Source: an uncultured Eubacteriales bacterium (GTDB lineage Bacteria > Bacillota > Clostridia > Oscillospirales > Oscillospiraceae). Taken from it: a stretch of 19,377 bases of DNA. The notes under the pieces are model-generated. The model did no database searches. It was not told the DNA's origin and worked only from the letters and a program-made list of their open reading frames with translations. The DNA lies in the NCBI GenBank assembly GCA_900313295.1, contig OMQS01000023.1, positions 1-19,377 on the forward strand, in the 5' to 3' direction. This document shows, piece after piece, positions 12,709 to 19,377 of this stretch. The translations under genes were made by a program, and so were the position numbers. Position 1 is the first letter of the stretch; each line of letters starts with the position of its first letter.

Positions 12709-13770
12709 CTATTCTCCTTCCCATTCCCTCAGAATACTGTTTGCTTTCTCAAAAGCGGAGGGCACGGCCATTTTCCGCCGCTGCTCCGCCGAATACCACT
12801 CCGGCTCGCCTTCTCCGGCCACCGTCACGGCATAGCCCTGCATCTCCCACTTGATATGGGTGAATATATGCTTTCCCCGCCACGATTTTTCCCACCGCAG
12901 CGGCGAAACGCCCCAGTCCGCAAGCTGCCGCGCCGCCTGCTCCTCCGTCAGCAGTCCCCGGACGTTGGGATACTCCCACAGCCCCGCCAGCAGCCCCGTT
13001 TTCTCCCGCTGCCGCAGCGCCACGGAGCCGTCCTCCCGCCGCAGCAGAAAAACCGTCATCTCCTCCACCCGTTTTTCTTTTTTAGGCGCACGCACAGGCA
13101 GCAGCGCCTGCCTGCCCTCTTCTCGGGCGGCACACAGGTGTGCAAGGGGACACTCTCCGCATCGTGGCGCCCCGCCCGGCAGGCAGACTCCGGCGCCCAG
13201 ATCCATCAGCGCCTGGTTAAATGCGCCGGGTCGCTCCATCGGTAGCGCAGCCTGCGCCCACGCGCGAAAAATTTTCTTGTATTTTGCGTCCAATATGTTC
13301 AGCTCCGAGCCGGTGATGCGGCTCAGAATGCGCAGCACGTTTCCGTCCACCGCCGGCACAGGCTCATGAAAAGCGATGGATGCGATCGCTCCCGCCGTGT
13401 AGTCCCCAATGCCCGGCAGCGCCGTCAGCGCGTCGTACTCCGCCGGAAACCGCCCGCCGTACTCCTCCGCGATGATCCGCGCGGTCTTTTGCAGGTTGCG
13501 GGCGCGGCTGTAATAGCCCAAGCCCTCCCATAGCTTCAGCAGCTCCTGCTCCTCCCCCGCGGCCAGCGCCTCCACCGTTGGGTAGCGCTCCATGAACCGC
13601 TGGAAATACGGCAGCACAGCCGCCACGCGGGTCTGCTGCAGCATGATCTCCGACACCCATGTCCGGTAGGGTGAAACTTCCTCCCGCCAGGGGAGCCGCC
13701 GTCTGTTTGCGTCGTACCACGCCAAAAGCGGCGCCGCCACACCCTTTAGTTTTTCCTCAAATTCCATCAT
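12709..13770 (-). CDS. mutY: A/G-specific adenine glycosylase MutY
   Basis: MutY removes adenine mispaired with 8-oxoguanine, limiting mutations from oxidative damage. The 353 residues contain the catalytic Glu41 (VSEIMLQQTRV), a helix-hairpin-helix LPGIGDYTAG (118-127), catalytic Asp142 (VDGNV), the cluster motif CX7CX2CX5C (CLPGGAPRC, CPLAHLC) and a C-terminal NUDIX-like domain (GLLAGLWEYPNV, HIKWEMQGY) that reads 8-oxoG. The family motif usually has CX6C; the extra residue is seen in other Firmicutes as far as I recall. Two ATGs are adjacent (13770 and 13767) with AGGA upstream. The start abuts the stop of the SPASM gene with no gap (TAAATG), so the cluster is a tight operon. Confidence 0.95.
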   Translation of the reverse strand: MMEFEEKLKGVAAPLLAWYDANRRRLPWREEVSPYRTWVSEIMLQQTRVAAVLPYFQRFMERYPTVEALAAGEEQELLKLWEGLGYYSRARNLQKTARIIAEEYGGRFPAEYDALTALPGIGDYTAGAIASIAFHEPVPAVDGNVLRILSRITGSELNILDAKYKKIFRAWAQAALPMERPGAFNQALMDLGAGVCLPGGAPRCGECPLAHLCAAREEGRQALLPVRAPKKEKRVEEMTVFLLRREDGSVALRQREKTGLLAGLWEYPNVRGLLTEEQAARQLADWGVSPLRWEKSWRGKHIFTHIKWEMQGYAVTVAGEGEPEWYSAEQRRKMAVPSAFEKANSILREWEGE

Positions 13771-14622
13771 TTATTTCCTGAATCGCCGTGCGTAGCCGCA
13801 CCGACGGCATAGCTCCTCCGTGGGTTTTCGGGCTGCAAATCCCGCCGCCATGGCGGCCGCCCGCTCCCCCCGCAAAATTTCCTCCAACGTCTGCTCAAAT
13901 AGATTCCCCAGCGCAATGTTTCCCTCGCTGTCCAGGCAGCAGGGCGTCACCGTGCCGTCCCAGAGCACCGCCAGCTGCCGCGTCAGCCCGTGGCAAAAGT
14001 CCGCGCCGCTCTCCGGCGCCTGCAGATCCGGCCAGTCAAACCGTTCTGCCTTCTCCAAAAACAGATTCGGCAGCAGCGTCCGGTTCCCCCGTGCGTCCCG
14101 CGGCAGCTTTTCCACATCCTGTCCGGTCATTCGGGAGAAAAACGCCTCCACCTCGCCGTTATATCGCTGCTCCGCCCCCTCGTTCCATAGCCGCAGGGCG
14201 CACAGAACGCCCCTTTCCGCCAGCGGCACGCAGCTGTCCCACACCTGCTGCAAATACGCCTGCAGGTCGCCCGCGCCGCCGTTTCCCTCAAAGCTGTGGA
14301 GGGACACGCTGACCTTGTGCAGATTTTTCGCCGCCAGCAGCACCTCCTGCCGCTCCCGAAGCAGCGTCCCGTTGGTCACCAGGCACACCCGAAACCCCAG
14401 CCGGCCGGCCATGTCCAGCAGCTCCCCCAGCTGTGGGTGCAGCAGCGGCTCCCCCAGCACATGGAAATATAAATAGTTCGTCTGCCCCTGCAATTTTTCC
14501 GCAATGCGGTGAAAATTCTCCGGCGTCAAAGTCCCCAGCGGCCGTTTCGTGCCGTGGCAAAAGTCACAGGCAAGGTTGCAGCGGTTGGTGATCTCAATAT
14601 AAATGCGGTTTCGCACAGCCAC
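13771..14622 (-). CDS. Radical SAM/SPASM domain protein
   Basis: The protein of about 283 residues starts directly with a radical SAM barrel: IEITNRCNLACDFC gives Cys15, 19, 22 (CX3CX2C), followed by FHVLGEPLLHPQL and LVTNGTLL. The end is a SPASM-like region, VTPCCLDSEGNIALGNLFEQ and then EELCRRCGYA, which can bind auxiliary Fe-S clusters as in peptide-modifying and anaerobic sulfatase-maturing enzymes. No precursor peptide is seen next to it, so the substrate is unknown. GTG 14622 lies almost on the AGGAGGGG site; GTG 14616, two codons later, has better spacing and may be the true start. First gene of the SPASM-mutY-tdk-PflX cluster, with its own promoter. Confidence 0.88.
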   Translation of the reverse strand: MAVRNRIYIEITNRCNLACDFCHGTKRPLGTLTPENFHRIAEKLQGQTNYLYFHVLGEPLLHPQLGELLDMAGRLGFRVCLVTNGTLLRERQEVLLAAKNLHKVSVSLHSFEGNGGAGDLQAYLQQVWDSCVPLAERGVLCALRLWNEGAEQRYNGEVEAFFSRMTGQDVEKLPRDARGNRTLLPNLFLEKAERFDWPDLQAPESGADFCHGLTRQLAVLWDGTVTPCCLDSEGNIALGNLFEQTLEEILRGERAAAMAAGFAARKPTEELCRRCGYARRFRK

Positions 14623-14646
14623 GCCCCCTCCTGTTTGTTGGATTCC

Positions 14647-14675
14647 ATTTTATCACACTCCGCCCCTCTTGAAAA
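14647..14675 (-). promoter_or_regulatory. Promoter of the SPASM-mutY-tdk-PflX cluster
   Basis: On the minus strand TTTTCA (14675-14670), a 17-nt spacer and TAAAAT (14652-14647) with an extended TGA just before it. It lies between the upstream terminator (14713-14742) and the start at 14622. Confidence 0.6.
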
Positions 14676-14712
14676 GGAAAACCATCGTGCCGGACAGACT
14701 TCTTCCCCACGC

Positions 14713-14742
14713 AAAAAAGCCACCCCCATAGGAGTGGCTTTT
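14713..14742 (-). terminator. Terminator of the dnaK-to-glycoside-hydrolase cluster
   Basis: On the minus strand AAAAGCCAC (14742-14734) pairs with GTGGCTTTT (14723-14715), the T run extending to six. It lies 16 nt after the stop codon at 14758. Confidence 0.9.
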
Positions 14743-14757
14743 CATGTCAGCAATATA

Positions 14758-15798
14758 TTACCCGTTCACCAGCACATAGCTGCCGGTATAGGGTGTCGTC
14801 TGATTCATCTGCGCTAACTGCGCCGCCGTGACCAACTGCACCAGCTGCGCTTCCCGCTTGAAGTCCGCCGGCATGGTGGCCGCCAGTGCCTCCACGTCCA
14901 CGTTCTCGGGGTCTGCATACACGCGGTCAAATTCCGCCAGCACCGCAGGCGTCAGCCCGCTGTTTTCCGGCGCATTGGTGCCGATGAGCACTGACACCGC
15001 CGTGGTCTTGGGCAGCGTCTCCCGCAGCTCCTTCAAAAAGGCCAAGATGACGGCGGGTTTGTCCGTCCCCTCCGGCACCACCATGGCGCCCATGTTGCCC
15101 ACGGCCGGCCAGCCGAACCGCTCCAGCACGATCTCGTCCACGCCCAGATCCGTCAGATCCTTGCACACCTGCTTCACATAGCTCTGTGTCAGAGGCTTGG
15201 TCAGATCCAGCCAACATCTGGAGCCGTAGTCGTACCACAGCCACTTGTCCGATCTGCGCAGCAGTCCCGCCTCGTTGACGTGCGCCTTGGCGTAGGCGGA
15301 GTCGCCCAGCGCGCAGATGCGCGCGACGATATATTTGTCCGAATCCCCCAGCTTCTTCAGGTTCTCGCGGCTTATCACCGAGCCGGTGGACGCCCCCTCC
15401 ACGGGGAACGCCGGCTGATAGGTAAAGCTGCCGTCCGCCAGCTTGGCATTCACCACAATGGTCTTTTCTTCGCCGGCGAGCAGGGCGCTCACGTCCTGCT
15501 CCAGCGCGCCGCCGGCCAGCTCCGTGGCCTCAATGCGCTCAATGACAGGCCCCTGCGGCTCCTCCCGCCGGAAGTCCACGTCGTCCGGATCCTGCGTCGG
15601 CTGCGGCTGGGGCTGCTCCTCTTTCTTTCCGAAAAACGGCAGCTCCAGATGCACCTTGCCGTCGTCGTCATACACCAGATGATTCTGGCAGTACAGGAAC
15701 GCACCGCCGCCCAGCAGGAGCAGCACAAGGATCACGATCAGTATTTTCTTCCAGGCCGGCGACCGGCCATGATAGCTGTTATACCCCTTGGTGGCCAT
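14758..15798 (-). CDS. Membrane-anchored DUF4015-like putative glycoside hydrolase
   Basis: A short basic cytoplasmic start (HGRSPAWKK) leads into one membrane helix (about 18-37, ILIVILVLLLLGGGAFLY), then a low-complexity Gln/Pro/Asp linker (about 60-80) and an external domain of about 260 residues. That domain resembles the TIM-barrel DUF4015/YngK group of putative glycosidases: IVVNAKLADGSFTY, KYIVARICALGDS, WYDYGSRCWLDLTKPLTQSYV, LTDLGVDEIVLERFGWP. In related proteins the DEIxxDYIRFP segment holds an acidic catalytic candidate; here it reads DEIVLERFGWP with Glu, so activity on cell-wall or other glycans is uncertain. GGGGAGG precedes ATG 15798. It is the last gene before a terminator, 23 nt after rpiB. 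Confidence 0.7.
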   Translation of the reverse strand: MATKGYNSYHGRSPAWKKILIVILVLLLLGGGAFLYCQNHLVYDDDGKVHLELPFFGKKEEQPQPQPTQDPDDVDFRREEPQGPVIERIEATELAGGALEQDVSALLAGEEKTIVVNAKLADGSFTYQPAFPVEGASTGSVISRENLKKLGDSDKYIVARICALGDSAYAKAHVNEAGLLRRSDKWLWYDYGSRCWLDLTKPLTQSYVKQVCKDLTDLGVDEIVLERFGWPAVGNMGAMVVPEGTDKPAVILAFLKELRETLPKTTAVSVLIGTNAPENSGLTPAVLAEFDRVYADPENVDVEALAATMPADFKREAQLVQLVTAAQLAQMNQTTPYTGSYVLVNG

Positions 15799-15821
15799 GC
15801 GGCACCTCCCCTGTCGTTTTT

Positions 15822-16259
15822 TTACGGCTGAATGGCATCCAGCTGCCCCACGCGCCGTGCGTGGCGGCCGCCCTCAAACTCCGTGTTCAGGAAAACCTCC
15901 ACCATGCGCTCCGCCAGCTTCGGCCCCACGATGCCCGCGCCCATGGCGATGACGTTGGCGTCGTTGTGCCGGCGGGTCATCTCGGCGCTGAGGCTGTCCG
16001 AGCACAGGGCGCAGCGAATGCCTTTCACCTTATTAGCGGCGATGGAAATGCCGATGCCGGTGGTGCAGATGACGATGCCTTTGTCACACTCGCCGCCGGC
16101 CACCAGCCGCGCCACTTTTTCGCCGTACACGGGGTAGTCCACGCTGTCCGTGTTGTAGCAGCCCACGTCCTCAAAGTCGATGTCGTGCTCCTCCAGCCAG
16201 ATAAGAATGTCCTGCTTGAGCAGGTATCCGCCGTGGTCGCAGCCGATGGCAATTTTCAT
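15822..16259 (-). CDS. rpiB: Ribose 5-phosphate isomerase B
   Basis: RpiB interconverts ribose 5-phosphate and ribulose 5-phosphate in the pentose phosphate pathway; the same RpiB/LacAB fold also serves allose and galactose phosphate isomerases. The 145 residues show the start MKIAIGCDHGG, active-site Cys65 in ICTTGIGISIAANK, SDSLSAEMTRRHNDANVIAMGA with the catalytic His, and a C-terminal GGRHARRVGQLD phosphate contact. The usual CGTG is CTTG here, a small change beside the anion-binding loop. AGGAGAG lies upstream of ATG 16259. The gene follows the PHP gene by 18 nt on the minus strand and precedes the membrane glycosidase-like gene. Confidence 0.94.
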   Translation of the reverse strand: MKIAIGCDHGGYLLKQDILIWLEEHDIDFEDVGCYNTDSVDYPVYGEKVARLVAGGECDKGIVICTTGIGISIAANKVKGIRCALCSDSLSAEMTRRHNDANVIAMGAGIVGPKLAERMVEVFLNTEFEGGRHARRVGQLDAIQP

Positions 16260-16277
16260 GGTGATCTCTCCTGTGTT

Positions 16278-17090
16278 TTATAGTTTTTGAAATGCCGGCT
16301 CGCCGCCGGTAAAGGTGGTAAAATACCGGAATCCGCAGTCCTTCAGCAGCTCCTGCCGCTCCTTGATCACGCAGCCCACGTCCTTCACCTCGTGGGCGTC
16401 GGAGCCGAGGGTAATGATCTCGCCGCCCATTTGGCGGTAAAAGCGGAGAATGTCCGCGTCCGGCAGCGGGTCGTTGCCCCGATTGGTGTTGCACTCAATG
16501 CCGATGCCCTTGGGGATAATAATGGAGAAGATCTCCTCCACCCGATCCATCCACGGCGCGAAGCTCATGTCAAGCCTCAAATGCTCCTTTAGGTATCGCA
16601 GCGGCAGGGTCAGATGCCCCAGCACGCTGAACCGCCCCCACTTGGCAATGGCCAGGACGCTGTCCAGATAATCCTCAATAACGGCGGCATAGAAGGCGGG
16701 ACTTTTGCCCCCTTCCAGAAAGTACAGATCCATGCAATCGAACTTTTCACTACAAGTATGCACCGAACCGATGGAAAAGTCCAGCTTTTCCGCAGAATTT
16801 ATCAAAAAATCTGCACGGTCAAAGGCCAGATTCGCCTCTCCCAGCTCCGCGCCCAGCTTGATGACCAGTCTGTCGCCAAATTTTCCCACCGCCTCCCGAT
16901 ATTGTGCCATGGAGGCCGCCCAGTCAAAGCTGCTGCGGGGCGCATTGCTGCCCCAGTAAATGGTGTCCACGTGGTCGGTGATGCAAATTTCGTCCAGTCC
17001 GGCTCGCACGGCCGCCTCCGCCGCCTGCGCCATGGTCATTTTCCCGTCCGGCGAGCAGGTGCTGTGCACATGGTAATCCGCTGCGTACAT
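16278..17090 (-). CDS. PHP-domain phosphoesterase, histidinol-phosphatase (HisJ) family
   Basis: The 270-residue protein carries the four PHP metal motifs in order: DYHVHST (5-11), CITDHVD, GAELGE with SVHT, and GSDAHE near the end; GHLTLPLRY is also typical. Such enzymes use a trinuclear metal centre to remove phosphate, and the HisJ branch dephosphorylates histidinol phosphate. No other his gene is nearby, so the true substrate may be a different phosphate ester. It overlaps no gene but begins 9 nt after the dnaJ stop, with a GAGG site inside that junction, so it is cotranscribed with dnaK-dnaJ. Family is firm, substrate uncertain. Confidence 0.85.
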   Translation of the reverse strand: MYAADYHVHSTCSPDGKMTMAQAAEAAVRAGLDEICITDHVDTIYWGSNAPRSSFDWAASMAQYREAVGKFGDRLVIKLGAELGEANLAFDRADFLINSAEKLDFSIGSVHTCSEKFDCMDLYFLEGGKSPAFYAAVIEDYLDSVLAIAKWGRFSVLGHLTLPLRYLKEHLRLDMSFAPWMDRVEEIFSIIIPKGIGIECNTNRGNDPLPDADILRFYRQMGGEIITLGSDAHEVKDVGCVIKERQELLKDCGFRYFTTFTGGEPAFQKL

Positions 17091-17099
17091 AGGTCTGCC

Positions 17100-18233
17100 T
17101 CACTTTTTCTTAAAAAAGCTCTTGCGCTTTTCGTAGTTGTTTTCGCCCACGGTCTCGCTGAATTTCCGCAGCGCCTCCTTCTGCTCCTTGTTGAGGTTGC
17201 GGGGCGTTTCTATGGTCACGGTGACGTACTGGTCGCCCCGTCCCCGCCCGTTGAGCACGGGAATGCCCTTGCCCTTCAGCCGGAACACGGTGCCGGTCTG
17301 CGTCCCCTCGGGGATAGAATATTTCACCTTGCCGTCAATGGTGGGGATCTCCAGTTCCGCGCCCAACACCGCCTGAGAAAACGTAATAGGCGCCTCGCAG
17401 AACACGTCCACGCCGTCACGGCGGAACAGCTCGTGGGGCTGCACCATCACGGTGATGAGCAGGTCGCCGGCGGGGCCGCCGTTCTTGCCGGCGTTGCCCT
17501 GTCCGCGCAGGGAAATAGTCTGGCCGTGGTCGATGCCCGCGGGAATATTCACTTTAATGGTCTTGCGTTTGCGCACGGCGCCGCTGCCGCGGCAATCGGG
17601 ACAGGGCTGGTGAATGAGCCGCCCTGTGCCGCCGCACTTGCGGCAGGGGCCGTTGGACGCAAACACGCCCATCGGCGTCTGCCGCCGCACCTGCACCGAG
17701 CCCGTGCCGTGGCAGTCGGGGCAAATTTCCGGCGTGGTGCCGGGGGCGCAGCCGTTACCTTTGCATGTGCCGCAGGTTTCGCTGCGCTCCAGCGTCACGG
17801 ACTTCTCGCAGCCGAAGGCAGCCTCCGTAAAGCTCACGGACACGCTGGCGCGGATACTCTCGCCCCGCTGGGGCGCGTTGGGGTTGCGCTGCCGGCCGCC
17901 GCCGAAGCCGCCGCCGAAAAAGCTGCCGAATATGTCCCCCAGATCGCCGAAATCGAAGCCGCCGCCGAAGCCGCCCGATCCGCCTGCGCCCGCCCCGTAG
18001 TTGGAGTCCACGCCCGCAAAGCCGAACTGGTCGTACCGCGCCTTCTTCTCCGGATCTGACAGCACCTCGTTGGCCTCGTTGACCTCCTTGAACTTCTCCT
18101 CGGCCTCCTTGTCGCCGGGGTTCATGTCCGGATGGTACTTCCGCGCCAGCTTTTTATATGCTTTTTTTATTTCCTCCTCCGAGGCGCCTTTTTGAATGCC
18201 CAGCACCTCGTAGTAATCTCTTTTTTCAGCCAT
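17100..18233 (-). CDS. dnaJ: Chaperone DnaJ (Hsp40)
   Basis: DnaJ delivers unfolded proteins to DnaK and stimulates its ATPase. The 377 residues have a J domain with His34-Pro35-Asp36, a Gly/Phe region (about 75-115), a zinc domain with four CxxCxGxG-type repeats ([32 protein letters not shown]), and C-terminal peptide-binding domains ([36 protein letters not shown]). All key residues are present. GGGAG lies 10 nt before ATG 18233. It follows dnaK after an 89-nt spacer with a GC-rich hairpin, the normal gene order. CIRCE or HrcA control, if present, would act upstream of dnaK outside the window. Confidence 0.97.
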   Translation of the reverse strand: MAEKRDYYEVLGIQKGASEEEIKKAYKKLARKYHPDMNPGDKEAEEKFKEVNEANEVLSDPEKKARYDQFGFAGVDSNYGAGAGGSGGFGGGFDFGDLGDIFGSFFGGGFGGGRQRNPNAPQRGESIRASVSVSFTEAAFGCEKSVTLERSETCGTCKGNGCAPGTTPEICPDCHGTGSVQVRRQTPMGVFASNGPCRKCGGTGRLIHQPCPDCRGSGAVRKRKTIKVNIPAGIDHGQTISLRGQGNAGKNGGPAGDLLITVMVQPHELFRRDGVDVFCEAPITFSQAVLGAELEIPTIDGKVKYSIPEGTQTGTVFRLKGKGIPVLNGRGRGDQYVTVTIETPRNLNKEQKEALRKFSETVGENNYEKRKSFFKKK

Positions 18234-18275
18234 AAACGGTTACTCCCTTCTGGGAATTTCTCCTCTTTCCTAACG

Positions 18276-18310
18276 CCGCAAGGAGGGGCAGGAATCCTGC
18301 CCCTCTGCGG
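18276..18310 (-). other. GC-rich hairpin in the dnaK-dnaJ spacer
   Basis: Outer arms CCGCA/TGCGG and inner arms AGGGGCAGG/CCTGCCCCT form a long stem just 12 nt after the dnaK stop. On the minus strand it is followed by CGTTAGG rather than a T run, so it is not a standard terminator. It may stabilise the dnaK mRNA end or lower dnaJ expression. The inner stem resembles the CCGTAGGGG-type repeats. Confidence 0.6.
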
Positions 18311-18322
18311 AAAAACGGAACA

Positions 18323-19377
<1,055 letters not shown>

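Noticed and set aside
16614..18059. 481-codon open frame on the plus strand
   Set aside because: It is antisense to the PHP gene and dnaJ, whose motifs are complete on the other strand.

Overview
The window looks like a chromosomal segment of a strictly anaerobic, spore-forming clostridium, most likely the Oscillospiraceae/Ruminococcaceae group. The grounds are high-GC coding DNA between AT-rich control regions, Firmicutes-type GGAGG ribosome binding sites, a spoVAC gene, a rubredoxin-rubrerythrin, a dicluster ferredoxin, several radical SAM enzymes, and short GC-rich palindromic repeats of a kind I recall from this group. The genus cannot be fixed from the sequence alone. I see no prophage, transposase, CRISPR array or tRNA.

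Layout. At the left edge a near-consensus minus-strand promoter fires out of the window into a leader resembling those before rRNA genes (1-119). Back to back with it, a plus-strand promoter drives an SbcC/YhaN-like ATPase with a membrane hairpin (225-2270), a PF06541 membrane protein (2293-3186) and, after a 23-bp tandem repeat, a Mrp/NBP35-type Fe-S carrier (3271-4095). Then comes a compact divergent module: an XRE repressor (4177-4455, minus) facing a 23-residue hydrophobic peptide (4564-4635, plus) with its own promoter, operator-like dyads, structured 3' UTR and terminator. The minus strand then carries a reverse-order rubrerythrin with a clear operator palindrome, an EF-G paralog with altered GTPase motifs, and spoVAC. 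The plus strand resumes with a ferredoxin-hemW pair (8624-10066) and a doubtful 40-codon ORF.

From 10570 to the right edge all genes are on the minus strand. In transcription order they form two main clusters. The first is dnaK (cut by the window end), dnaJ, a PHP phosphoesterase, rpiB and a membrane-anchored glycoside-hydrolase-like protein, ending in a terminator at 14713-14742. The second is a SPASM radical SAM protein, mutY, tdk and a PflX-like radical SAM protein, tightly packed (0-nt, 5-nt and -4-nt junctions) and ending near 11197. A conserved-looking protein of unknown function (10570-11040) is a separate unit.

How the genes work together: much of the content concerns oxygen-sensitive iron-sulfur chemistry and its protection (Mrp carrier, rubrerythrin, ferredoxin, HemW, two further radical SAM proteins, Fe-S MutY). 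The rest is protein quality control (DnaK/DnaJ), translation (EF-G paralog), nucleotide and pentose metabolism (Tdk, RpiB) and sporulation (SpoVAC). The likeliest undescribed element is the XRE/small-peptide module at 4177-4738. Next are the membrane-ATPase pair at 225-3186 and the EF-G paralog whose catalytic His is replaced by Asn.
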